Notes: generated by a model from the letters alone, not told the origin. 64,000 nucleotides of DNA from Methylomicrobium agile (GCF_000733855.1 NZ_JPOJ01000001.1:1054001-1118000); one strand, 5' to 3'; positions 9,552-17,069 are shown, counted from the stretch's first letter. Numbers and translations: made by a program.

Positions 9552-9598
9552 AGCCGCGTACCCTACGAACTCACCCGATATCGCAAGGAGACTTTTTT

Positions 9599-10492
9599 AT
9601 GGCTCGCAAAACGGCCAAAGACTTCCACCCGGAAGCGCTGCAACTCTTCGACAAATATGTCCACGGCGAAATCTCGCGCCGGGATTTCCTGTCTTCCGTA
9701 CCGAAATACGCCCTCCTGGGCCTGAGCGCCGAAGCGCTGCTGGAAGCGTTGAATCCGCGCTTCGCCCAGGCGCAGCAGGTCTCGAACGACGATCCGCGCC
9801 TTATCACCCGCATCGTCGAATTCCCGTCGCCGCACGGCAACGGCAAAGTGCACGGCTATCTGGCCCAGCCGGCCAGGATCGAAGGCAAGCTGCCGATCGT
9901 GCTGGTGGTTCACGAAAACCGGGGCCTGAACCCGCACATCGAAGACATCGCCCGCCGGCTGGCGCTGGACAATTTCATCGCCTTCGCCCCGGACGCCTTG
10001 TACACCCTGGGCGGCTATCCGGGCGACGAGGACAAGGCCCGGGAACTGTTCAAAAACCTGGGCAAAGCCAAGACCCAGGCCGACTTCCTGGCCGCGGCCC
10101 AGGCCTTGAAAAAACTGCCGGACGGCAACGGCAAGATCGGCGCGGTCGGATTCTGCTACGGCGGCGGCATCGTCAATTACCTGGCGACTCAACTGCCCGA
10201 CCTGGCGGCCGGCGTCCCGTTCTACGGCGCCCAACCGTCGGCCGAGGACGCGGCCAACATCAAGGCGCCGCTGCTGCTTCATTATGCCGGCGCCGACGAG
10301 CGGATCAACGCGGGCTGGCCGGCTTACGAGGCGGCATTGAAAAAAGCCGGCGTCAGCTACGAAGCCTTCATTTATCCCGGCGTGCAGCACGGCTTCAACA
10401 ACGACACCACCCCGCGCTTCGACGCGGCGGCCGCGAAACTGGCCTGGGACCGAACCCTCGCCTTCTTCAACAAACATCTGCGCGCCGGCTAA
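9599..10492 (+). CDS. Dienelactone hydrolase family protein with twin-arginine-like leader
   Basis: 297-residue alpha/beta hydrolase of the DLH family. The triad can be seen: Cys186 in VGFCYGG, Asp233 in AGADERI, His264 in GVQHGFNN. Glu106 in HENRGLN is the residue that activates the Cys in DLHs. The N-terminus carries SRRDFLSS at 26-33 followed by a weakly hydrophobic stretch, resembling a Tat leader with a long n-region, so export is possible. AGGAGAC precedes the ATG. It sits 47 bp after exbD and 16 bp before a cytochrome b gene. The true substrate is unknown; many DLH paralogues act on other esters. Confidence 0.85.
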   Translation: MARKTAKDFHPEALQLFDKYVHGEISRRDFLSSVPKYALLGLSAEALLEALNPRFAQAQQVSNDDPRLITRIVEFPSPHGNGKVHGYLAQPARIEGKLPIVLVVHENRGLNPHIEDIARRLALDNFIAFAPDALYTLGGYPGDEDKARELFKNLGKAKTQADFLAAAQALKKLPDGNGKIGAVGFCYGGGIVNYLATQLPDLAAGVPFYGAQPSAEDAANIKAPLLLHYAGADERINAGWPAYEAALKKAGVSYEAFIYPGVQHGFNNDTTPRFDAAAAKLAWDRTLAFFNKHLRAG

Positions 10493-10508
10493 TCGTCAGG
10501 AGGAAACC

Positions 10509-11225
10509 ATGAAAATCGAAACGCACGTTTGGGACTGGCCGCTCAGGCTGTTTCACTGGCTGCTGGTCGTCGCGGTCGTCGGCGTCTATGCCAGCGGCAA
10601 GGCCGGCGGCGAATGGACCGACTGGCACGGCCGTTTCGGCAGCCTGGTGCTGGGCCTTTTGGTATTCCGCCTGTTCTGGGGCTTCGTCGGCGGACGGCAT
10701 GCCCGCTTCGCCAACTTCTTCCCTACCCTGCCGCGCCTGATCGCCTACTTCAAAGGCCGCTGGCAAGGCGCCGGCCATAATCCGGCTGGGGCGCTGGCGG
10801 TATTCGCGCTACTCGGCACCCTGGCCGCGCTGGCCGGCACCGGCCTGTTCGCAAACGACGACATCGCTTTCGAAGGACCGCTGTTCCACCTGATCGACAA
10901 GGATCTCAGCGACAAGCTCAGCGGCTGGCATATCCGGATCGTGAACCTGCTGGTCGGGCTGGTCGGGCTGCACCTCGTAGCCATCGCGTTTTACCAGCGC
11001 GTGAAACAAAACAACCTGATCCTGCCGATGCTGACCGGCAAAAAACAGCTGCCGGCGGCCTTGGCCCCGAGAACGGTTCAACCCGTGCGGCTTCTGCCCC
11101 TGGCCTTCAGCCTGCTAGTCGCGGCCTCGACGGTCTGGGGCGTTTGGGGCGGCAGCTTCGTCGATTATCTGGCGCCGCTGGCCGGGGTTCAAACCGCGTC
11201 CGCCGATGCGGAAACCTCGAACTGA
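10509..11225 (+). CDS. Cytochrome b561-type di-heme membrane protein
   Basis: 238-residue integral membrane cytochrome of the bacterial b561 / Ni-Fe-hydrogenase b-subunit group. It starts with the hallmark VWDWPLRLFHWLLV and has further heme-ligand candidates in DWHGRFG, SGWHIRI and GLHLVAIAFYQRVK, plus a fifth C-terminal hydrophobic segment (LLPLAFSLLVAASTVWGVWGG). These proteins pass electrons between the quinone pool and periplasmic c-type cytochromes. The AGGAGG ribosome-binding site lies 16 bp after the DLH gene, and a cytochrome c' gene follows, so a b561-c' electron pair is a reasonable inference. Confidence 0.9.
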   Translation: MKIETHVWDWPLRLFHWLLVVAVVGVYASGKAGGEWTDWHGRFGSLVLGLLVFRLFWGFVGGRHARFANFFPTLPRLIAYFKGRWQGAGHNPAGALAVFALLGTLAALAGTGLFANDDIAFEGPLFHLIDKDLSDKLSGWHIRIVNLLVGLVGLHLVAIAFYQRVKQNNLILPMLTGKKQLPAALAPRTVQPVRLLPLAFSLLVAASTVWGVWGGSFVDYLAPLAGVQTASADAETSN

Positions 11226-11319
11226 TTCATTCCATCGCGCCTCGACGCTTCGGCCGACCCGGCGCATTCCTTTCATTAACTCTCAATCCGTGACCCCTTT
11301 ACCGCAAGGAGCTTTATTC

Positions 11320-11787
11320 ATGAAAAAACCCCAACTGGCAATCGCGCTGGCATTCGGCGCCGTTACCGCCACCGCAGCGGCCGGAGACGTCGAAGACCAG
11401 ATTCGCTTCCGTCAGTCTGCTTATTCTTTCCTGGGCTGGAACACCGCAAAGATCAAGGCGCAAGCTTCCGATCATCCGGATACTTTCAACAAGGACGAAG
11501 TCATCGCCGCCGCGAATGCGATCGCCGGCGTCGCCAATGCGGGCGTTTTCGAAAAACTGTACGGCCCTGGCACCGACAAAGGCACCGGCTGGAAGCCGAG
11601 CCGGCTGAAACCCGAGTTTTTCGAAAAGCAGGACGAAGCCAAGGAAATCAACGCCACCTTCATCAAGGAGGCGAACGAATTGCAGAAGGTGGCGGCCGGC
11701 GGCGATCCCGCCGCGATCAAGGCGCAGTTCGGCAAGCTCGCCGCCGCCTGCAAAAGCTGCCACGACTTGATCCGTATCCGCCAATAA
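11320..11787 (+). CDS. Periplasmic cytochrome c'
   Basis: 155-residue cytochrome c' precursor with signal peptide MKKPQLAIALAFGAVTATAAAG. The mature four-helix bundle ends with the heme-binding C144-K-S-C147-H148 close to the C-terminus, the diagnostic placement for this family. RQSAYSFLGWNTAKIKA matches the first helix. The ATG at 11320 follows AAGGAG; an upstream in-frame ATG at 11206 lies within the b561 gene and would hide the signal. Cytochromes c' bind NO and are linked to nitrosative stress protection in denitrifiers and methanotrophs; that role is inferred here. Confidence 0.93.
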   Translation: MKKPQLAIALAFGAVTATAAAGDVEDQIRFRQSAYSFLGWNTAKIKAQASDHPDTFNKDEVIAAANAIAGVANAGVFEKLYGPGTDKGTGWKPSRLKPEFFEKQDEAKEINATFIKEANELQKVAAGGDPAAIKAQFGKLAAACKSCHDLIRIRQ

Positions 11788-11795
11788 TCCGCCCT

Positions 11796-11832
11796 AAAAA
11801 AATACCCGCTCCGGCTGGCGCCGGGCGGGTAT
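11796..11832 (-). terminator. Intrinsic terminator of the encapsulin operon
   Basis: A strong hairpin, ATACCCGC...GCGGGTAT (11802-11832) with an inner CCGGC/GCCGG stem. On the minus strand it is followed by seven T (plus-strand A-run 11796-11802). It therefore ends transcripts coming from the desulfurase gene at 12066, and the stem may also slow transcripts from the cytochrome c' gene on the other strand. Confidence 0.75.
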
Positions 11833-11866
11833 CTCCTATTCTGGAAACGCCGAGCTTCGGGTATCC

Positions 11867-11887
11867 GTAGCCCGTAGCCCGTAGCCC
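11867..11887. repeat. Three tandem GTAGCCC heptamers abutting a REPIN
   Basis: GTAGCCC occurs three times in a row and runs directly into the GTAG head of the next palindromic element at 11888. It looks like slippage or repeated insertion events at the REP head sequence. Confidence 0.7.
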
Positions 11888-11968
11888 GTAGGTTGGGTTA
11901 GCGTAGCGTAACCCAACACTTTCAGGCTTTGATATGTCGGGTTACGGCTAACGCCTAACCCAACCTAC
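11888..11968. repeat. REPIN-like element, family GTAG-GTTGGGTTA
   Basis: Left unit GTAG followed by hairpin GTTGGGTTA...TAACCCAAC; right unit is the inverted copy ending CCTAAC-CCAACCTAC. Two inverted REP units headed by GTAG define a REPIN. The same family occurs at 18326-18407. Confidence 0.75.
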
Positions 11969-11975
11969 GGCTCTT

Positions 11976-12052
11976 GTAAGGCGGATTCGCCGGCAGGCAA
12001 TCCGCCTCGCTTTGAAGGCTATTGGCGTTTTGCTATCGCGAAAACGCCCTAC
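11976..12052. repeat. REPIN-like element, family GTAG-GGCGGATT / GGCGTTTT
   Basis: The left unit has a degenerate head (GTAA) and hairpin GGCGGATT...AATCCGCC; the right unit is GGCGTTTT...AAAACGCC then CTAC. The two halves belong to different hairpin types. A mirror-image arrangement of the same two halves is at 61272-61348. Confidence 0.7.
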
Positions 12053-12065
12053 AGCTCTAGCTTCC

Positions 12066-13868
12066 TCAACGTCCCAGCGGAATATTTCCGCACTGTATCT
12101 TGCGCACGACCGTCGCCAGCCAGTCGATCTCGGCATAGGTGTTGTAGAACGCCAGCGACGGCCGGACCGTGCTTTCGAGCCCGAAACGGCGCAGGATCGG
12201 CTGCGCGCAGTGATGGCCGGAGCGGACCGCGATGCCTTCCTTGTTCAGCGCGGCGCCGATATCGGCAGTGCTGAGCCCTTTCAATACGAACGACAAGACG
12301 CTGGTTTTCTCGCGCGCTGTGCCGATCAGCCGCAAGCCGGGAATCCTCGACAACAGCTCGGTCGCATAGGCCAACAGCTCGTGCTCATAGCGGGCGATGT
12401 TGTCGATGCCGACCTTCTGTACATACTCCAGCGCGGCGCCGAGCCCCACCGCATCGGCGATGTTGCCAGTGCCGGCTTCGAAACGCGCGGGCGCGGGCTG
12501 GTACACGGTCTTCTCGAAAGTCACGTCCTCGATCATGTTGCCGCCGCCCTGCCAGGGCGGCATCGCTTCGAGCACCTCCGGCTTGCCGTACAAGGCGCCG
12601 ATTCCGGTCGGACCATAGATTTTGTGTCCGGAAAACACGAACCAGTCGCAGTCGAGTTTTTGTACGTCGACCTTGATATGCGAGATCGACTGCGCGCCGT
12701 CGAGCAAGACCCTGGCCCCGGCACGATGAGCGAGTTCGATGATTTCCTGCGCCGGAGTGATCGTGCCAAGCGCGTTCGAAACTTGCGTGAAGGCGACCAG
12801 CTTGGTCTTTGCGTTCAGCAACTTCTGGTATTCCGACAACAGGATCTGTCCCGTCTCGTCGACCGGAATCACCCGCAAAACCGCGCCTTTTTCAGCGCAC
12901 AACTGCTGCCAGGGTACGATGTTCGCATGATGTTCAAGCCAACTGACGATGATCTCGTCGCCCGGCCCGACATTCGCGCGGCCCCAGCTTTGCGCGACCA
13001 GATTGATCGCCTCGGTCGAACCGCGCGCGAACACCACCTCATCCGGCGAACTCGCGCCGATAAAGCGCGCGACGGTTTCCCGCGCGGCTTCGAAGGCGTC
13101 GGTCGAACGGGCTGCCAGTTCATGCGCGGCGCGGTGGATGTTCGAGTTTTCGTGCTGATAAAAATAACTCAGCCGGTCGATCACCACCTGCGGCTTCTGG
13201 GTCGTCGCCGCATTGTCGAACCATACCAAAGGGCGGCCGTTGACCTTTTCGTTCAGGATCGGAAAATCGCGGCGAATCGCCTGCACGTCGAACGGCGGAT
13301 GCGCGGAGCCGAGACTCGGAGCGGCCGTATGCCGGGCGACGCTGGTCGCTTCTTCGAGAAAATAAAACGAAGAAACGCCGGACAAGCCGGGAGCGCCGCT
13401 CTTCGGCGACGCCAGGCTTTTCAGTTCGCCAACGCCCGGTAAGCCGAAATTTTCCGGCTTGACGCCGAACGACGACGAATCGCCGATCAGTCCGGCCAAG
13501 CCATGCGTCGCCGACGCATGCGGCACCGCATCCAGCCCTTCCGCATTCGCATATTGCTGAAAGTAATACGATGCGCCCGACGCCGCGGGTTCTGCGGTTC
13601 GACTCGGCGCCGCCAGTTCATGCAAGCCGCTTTCGTGCGGAACGCTGAACGACGGAGGCACTTTCGCATGCCCCGAAGACGGCGGAATATCGGTGATAGC
13701 CTCGGTGACCGGCTGGCTCACCGCCGGTTGCACGAAATGAGGACTTTCACCGGACGGCGGCGCCGCGAAAAATTCGTTCGCCCAGCGGCTCAGCTGCTCG
13801 ACGTCCGGCAGGGGCGGCGCGTTGGTCAACTCATCCAGATCACTTCTTGTAGTCATACGCGTAGTCAT
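12066..13868 (-). CDS. Encapsulin-cargo cysteine desulfurase (SufS-like, group II) with long N-terminal loading domain
   Basis: PLP enzyme that takes sulfur from L-cysteine as enzyme persulfide; 600 residues from the ATG at 13868 (596 if 13856 is used). Residues 200-600 are a complete SufS-type desulfurase: VWFDNAATTQKP, SLEHHAN-like substrate loop WLEHHANIVPW, Schiff-base Lys416 in FSGHKIYGP, catalytic Cys554 in RSGHHCAQP. Residues 1 to about 195 are extra, rich in Pro/Ala/Ser/Gly and probably disordered. They carry short ordered-looking motifs: LSRWANEFF (26-34), SYYFQQYANAE (100-110), GLAGLIG (123-129), SSFYFLEEA (166-174). Such extensions mark Family 2A encapsulin cargo. The first 29 nt overlap the shell gene. 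No SUF assembly genes adjoin it, which argues against a general Fe-S role. Confidence 0.93.
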   Translation of the reverse strand: MTTRMTTRSDLDELTNAPPLPDVEQLSRWANEFFAAPPSGESPHFVQPAVSQPVTEAITDIPPSSGHAKVPPSFSVPHESGLHELAAPSRTAEPAASGASYYFQQYANAEGLDAVPHASATHGLAGLIGDSSSFGVKPENFGLPGVGELKSLASPKSGAPGLSGVSSFYFLEEATSVARHTAAPSLGSAHPPFDVQAIRRDFPILNEKVNGRPLVWFDNAATTQKPQVVIDRLSYFYQHENSNIHRAAHELAARSTDAFEAARETVARFIGASSPDEVVFARGSTEAINLVAQSWGRANVGPGDEIIVSWLEHHANIVPWQQLCAEKGAVLRVIPVDETGQILLSEYQKLLNAKTKLVAFTQVSNALGTITPAQEIIELAHRAGARVLLDGAQSISHIKVDVQKLDCDWFVFSGHKIYGPTGIGALYGKPEVLEAMPPWQGGGNMIEDVTFEKTVYQPAPARFEAGTGNIADAVGLGAALEYVQKVGIDNIARYEHELLAYATELLSRIPGLRLIGTAREKTSVLSFVLKGLSTADIGAALNKEGIAVRSGHHCAQPILRRFGLESTVRPSLAFYNTYAEIDWLATVVRKIQCGNIPLGR

Positions 13869-14772
13869 AATAGTTGTCCACTTCGACGTTTTCGAGCAGG
13901 CCGAGCGCATCTTCGGTCAAGACGGCCAGCGAGCAGTACAACGAGACCAGATACGACGCGATCGCCTTATGGTTGATGCCCATGAAGCGCACCGACAGGC
14001 CCATGCTCAGTTCGTCGGTCAGGTTCGGCTGGTACAGGCCCACTACGCCCTGGCGGCTTTCGCCGGTGCGGAGCAGCAGGATGTTGGTCTTGCCGTTGGT
14101 GATGCGAAGCTTGTCGGTCGGGATCAATGGCAGTCCGCGCCAGGTCAGAAACTGCGAGCCGAACAGCGAAAGGGTCGGCGGCGGGGTGCCGCGGCGGGTC
14201 GCTTCGCGGCCGAACGCCGCGATCGCGCGCGGATGCGCCAGGAAAAACGCCGGCTCCTTCCAGACTTTGGCGATCAGTTCGTCCAGATCGTCCGGCGTCG
14301 GCGAGCCGTTGCGGGTCTTGACCTTCATCGAATCGGCGACGTTGTTCAACAGGCCGTATTCGGTATTGTTGATCAATTCGCTTTCCTGGCGCTCCTTAAC
14401 CGTTTCGATGGTCAGGCGCAACTGCTCGCGGATCTGGTTGTGCGGGCTGCTGTACAAATCGGCGATACGGGTATGGACGTCCAGCACGGTATTGACCGCG
14501 TTCAGCCGGTATTCGCGGCCCCATTCCTCGTAATCGACGAAGGTTTGCGGCAGCACTTTTTCGTCGAGGCTGGAACAGTCCACCGCGAGGCTGGTTTCGT
14601 TCTTGACTTTGTTGACCCGGTAAATACCCGCTTCGACCGGCACCCACTGGAGCAGGTGCACCAGCCAGCGCGGCGTAATCGTCCCCATCATCGGGACGGT
14701 CTTGGTGGCATTGGAAAGCGTACGGGCGGCTACGTCGCCTAAAGCGGTATGGGCTTCATGAATATCGGACAT
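13840..14772 (-). CDS. srpI: Family 2A encapsulin shell protein (SrpI-like)
   Basis: 310-residue HK97-fold shell protein of the sulfur-linked Family 2A encapsulins. The N-terminal block DVAARTLSNATKTVPMMGTITPRWLVHLLQWVPVEAGIYRVN is the family signature seen in cyanobacterial SrpI. Further family blocks are TFVDYEEWGREY, DLYSSPHNQIREQLRLTIE, FFLAHPRAIAAFGREATRRG and SVRFMGINHKAIASYLVSLYCSLAVLTEDA. There is no inserted cyclic-nucleotide-binding domain, so it is 2A rather than 2B. Known relatives self-assemble into about 60-subunit shells around a cysteine desulfurase and store sulfur. GAGGAAAA precedes the ATG. The cargo gene starts inside its 3' end. It has been misannotated elsewhere as a membrane or major-antigen protein; it has no membrane segment. 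Confidence 0.95.
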   Translation of the reverse strand: MSDIHEAHTALGDVAARTLSNATKTVPMMGTITPRWLVHLLQWVPVEAGIYRVNKVKNETSLAVDCSSLDEKVLPQTFVDYEEWGREYRLNAVNTVLDVHTRIADLYSSPHNQIREQLRLTIETVKERQESELINNTEYGLLNNVADSMKVKTRNGSPTPDDLDELIAKVWKEPAFFLAHPRAIAAFGREATRRGTPPPTLSLFGSQFLTWRGLPLIPTDKLRITNGKTNILLLRTGESRQGVVGLYQPNLTDELSMGLSVRFMGINHKAIASYLVSLYCSLAVLTEDALGLLENVEVDNYYDYAYDYKK

Positions 14773-14819
14773 CGGAGTTTTCCTCTTTTAGTGATTGAAT
14801 ATGAACAAGGGTTTACGCA

Positions 14820-15764
14820 TTAGCCACTGTAAACCGGGGCTTCTTTTTTAGGTAGGATTTCACAGTGCGCGCGTGATTGAGTCACGATGCTGTCGGGCGC
14901 GACGCTTTCGGTCAGCCAGACATTGCCGCCGATCGTCGAACCCCGGCCGATCGTCACGCGGCCGAGGATCGTCGCGCCGGCATAAATCACCACATCGTCT
15001 TCGACGATCGGGTGGCGCGGGTAGTCTTTGGTCAAATGCCCGTCCGCGTCTTTTTCAAAGCGTTTCGCGCCGAGCGTCACCTGCTGATAAAGGCGCACAT
15101 GACGGCCGATCACCGCCGTTTCGCCGATAACCACCCCGGTGCCGTGGTCGATGAAAAAGCTCTCGCCGATTTGGGCACCGGGATGAATATCGATGCCGGT
15201 CGCGGAGTGGGCGATTTCGGTGATCATGCGCGCGGTCAGACGGACGCCGAGTCCATACAGCACATGCGCGATACGCTGATGAATAATCGCGGTGACGCCC
15301 GGATAACAGACCAGCACCTCGTCGATGCTGCCGGCGGCGGGGTCGCCCTCATAGGCGGCCTGAATATCGCTGTCGATCAGACGGCGCAGCGCCGGAATCG
15401 TCACTGCGAAAGTGCGAGTAATCTCCGTTGCTTGCAGCAGAATCTCCTCGGCATCGGCACCGTCGCGGGCCATGAAATACAACTCGCGGCGAATCTGTTT
15501 CTGCAACTCCCTGAGCGTCACGTCCAGAGTATGGCCGACATAACTGTCGATGCCTTCGTCGGTCAGGTCGGGCAGCCCGAGACGATTCGGAAACATGGCC
15601 GCGCTGAGCCCGTCGATGATGGTAATCAGCACTTTGCGCGACGGCAGCTTCGGCGGCTTATTCAGGCGGGCGCGGCTTTCGAGCGAACGCAAACGCAAAT
15701 CGCGCAGTTCCGCGACGAGGCTTTCAATTTCCAGGCGGTTTCCGTTCACATGGCTTTCCTTCAT
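14820..15764 (-). CDS. epsC: Serine O-acetyltransferase, EpsC type
   Basis: Makes O-acetylserine from serine and acetyl-CoA, the acceptor for sulfide in cysteine synthesis. About 314 residues. The N-terminal helical part (LPSRKVLITIIDGLSAAMFPNRLG) is typical of EpsC/SrpH enzymes and absent from E. coli CysE. The C-terminal left-handed hexapeptide-repeat helix contains HSATGIDIHPGAQIGESFFIDHGTGVVIGETAVIG and WLTESVAPDSIVTQ. Start uncertain: ATG 15764 or GTG 15749, the latter with AAGGA at good spacing. It lies 47 bp upstream of the encapsulin gene on the same strand, as in srp operons of cyanobacteria. Confidence 0.93.
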   Translation of the reverse strand: MKESHVNGNRLEIESLVAELRDLRLRSLESRARLNKPPKLPSRKVLITIIDGLSAAMFPNRLGLPDLTDEGIDSYVGHTLDVTLRELQKQIRRELYFMARDGADAEEILLQATEITRTFAVTIPALRRLIDSDIQAAYEGDPAAGSIDEVLVCYPGVTAIIHQRIAHVLYGLGVRLTARMITEIAHSATGIDIHPGAQIGESFFIDHGTGVVIGETAVIGRHVRLYQQVTLGAKRFEKDADGHLTKDYPRHPIVEDDVVIYAGATILGRVTIGRGSTIGGNVWLTESVAPDSIVTQSRAHCEILPKKEAPVYSG

Positions 15765-15866
15765 GTTGTTTCTTTGTCTCGCATGGATAAATAATTCGGG
15801 CCGATGGCGGCAGATTCCGCAAACCTGACTCCACTTTGGGGAATAACCCCCCGCAAAATTTTGGCC

Positions 15867-15903
15867 AAAAAAAAGCCAGTGACTCCTCATCGGAGTCACT
15901 GGC
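15867..15903 (-). terminator. Intrinsic terminator or attenuator in the epsC leader
   Basis: A perfect 12-bp stem, GCCAGTGACTCC / GGAGTCACTGGC (15875-15903) with loop TCATC, followed on the minus strand by eight T. It lies 103 nt before the epsC ATG and 169 nt after the cysB-like stop. It may end the cysB message, or, given a promoter-like sequence just upstream of it (15938-15984), act as an attenuator for epsC-srpI. Confidence 0.8.
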
Positions 15904-15937
15904 TTCCGGTTATCCGGTCAGCAGTTGACTTCCCATT

Positions 15938-15984
15938 ACAATAATGCAAGCGCATCGAGTATGTCAATAAAAAAGATATATATA
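15938..15984 (-). promoter_or_regulatory. Candidate epsC-srpI promoter with sulfur-regulon-like element (site C)
   Basis: On the minus strand ATATATATCTTTTTTATT (15966-15983) resembles the elements before sbp and yezD, and overlaps a consensus -35 TTGACA (15962-15967). A -10 is only approximate (TATTGT-like near 15940). An AT-rich stretch continues upstream to about 16005. Weaker than the other two sites. Confidence 0.45.
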
Positions 15985-16071
15985 TGCCAAAATTAGATAT
16001 ACACATTCCGACAAATCTCATCTAGTGCTTTCCGTCAGCAGAGATTTGCCAAGAATGAACCACCCCAACGC

Positions 16072-16971
16072 TTAGGATGTCCGGCCCGCCGCACGCAACA
16101 ATTCATCGATGAAAAACCGGCAAAAAGTCGGCAAATACAACTGTTTCAAATAAGCGAAGCGGGTTACCGACGGCGGAATCAAATGGCCGAGGTCGCGCGC
16201 GATCAGATCCTCATCGGCCTGCGGCTCGATCGCGGTCGCCGCGATGATGCCGACCCCGAGACCGATCCGGACATAGGTTTTGATGATGTCCGAATCGGCC
16301 GCTTCCAGCGTGATGTCCAGACCGACATGGCCGTCAGCCACGGCTTTTTCGATATTCGACCGGCCGGTATAGCCCTTGCTGTAGGTCAAAATCGGAAAAC
16401 GGGCCAGACGCTCCAGCGTAATCTCGCCTTCGGACAAAGGATGATCTTTCGGCATGACCGCGACATGATGCCATTCATAACACGGATTGATGATCAATTT
16501 GTCGTCGCTTTCATCCAGCTTTTCGGTGCAGATCGCGATGTCGGCCTGATGATGGTGCAGAAGGTCGATCAGATTGGTCGGCGAAGACTGCACGATGTAG
16601 ATTTTGATGTTCGGATATTTCTCGCGGAATTTGCGGATCGGTTCCGGCAGAAAATATTTGGCCTGCGTGTGCGTGGTTGCAATATGCAATTCACCGTTGC
16701 GGTTATGCAAAAAATCTTCGGCGATCGTCTGGATATTGCGCTTGGACACATTGATCAGCGTGACTTCTTCCATGATCCGCTCGCCCAGCGGCGTCAGGCC
16801 GACCAATTTCTTGCCTTGACGCTCGAACACCGGCGCGCCGAGTTCGCCCTCCAGCAACTGTAACTGGCGGCTGACCGCCGACTGCACGACGAACATTTTC
16901 TCCGCCGCTTTCGATAGGTTGAAGTTGGTCTCCTGCAAAACCCGCAGGAGTTCGAGCTGATTCAGGTTCAT
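16072..16971 (-). CDS. cysB: CysB-family LysR-type regulator
   Basis: 299-residue LTTR of the CysB/Cbl branch. N-terminal winged helix: LRVLQETNFNLSKAAEKMFVVQSAVSRQLQLLEGELG. The effector domain has ATTHTQAKYFLP, the sulfate/acetylserine-responsive hallmark of CysB, and LTYSKGYTGRSNIEKA. CysB activates sulfate import and reduction genes, with O-acetylserine as inducer and sulfide as anti-inducer. AAGGA lies 5 nt before the ATG. Position between the sulfate transporter and the EpsC/encapsulin genes makes it the likely regulator of both. The name cysB versus cbl is not settled by sequence alone. Confidence 0.88.
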   Translation of the reverse strand: MNLNQLELLRVLQETNFNLSKAAEKMFVVQSAVSRQLQLLEGELGAPVFERQGKKLVGLTPLGERIMEEVTLINVSKRNIQTIAEDFLHNRNGELHIATTHTQAKYFLPEPIRKFREKYPNIKIYIVQSSPTNLIDLLHHHQADIAICTEKLDESDDKLIINPCYEWHHVAVMPKDHPLSEGEITLERLARFPILTYSKGYTGRSNIEKAVADGHVGLDITLEAADSDIIKTYVRIGLGVGIIAATAIEPQADEDLIARDLGHLIPPSVTRFAYLKQLYLPTFCRFFIDELLRAAGRTS

Positions 16972-17069
16972 GCTTTCCTTGACGTCAATTCAGCGATAGA
17001 TTTTTGCAGAGAGCCGCGAGGCTTTGTCAACGTTCATTCCCGCTTCCACAAAAGGGGGGTTAACTCCAT

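Noticed and set aside
11867-11968. GTAGCCC repeats considered as a CRISPR remnant
   Set aside because: Units are only 7 bp with no spacers, and no cas gene is present.
12012-13442. 476-codon plus-strand frame opposite the desulfurase
   Set aside because: Antisense of conserved desulfurase codons; starts within a REPIN.
12066-13868. Desulfurase as part of a SUF Fe-S operon
   Set aside because: No sufB, sufC, sufD, sufE or sufU nearby, and the long N-terminal extension is not found in housekeeping SufS.
13840-14772. Family 2B encapsulin or phage capsid
   Set aside because: No cyclic-nucleotide-binding insertion, and no terminase, portal or tail genes nearby; the desulfurase partner fits 2A.
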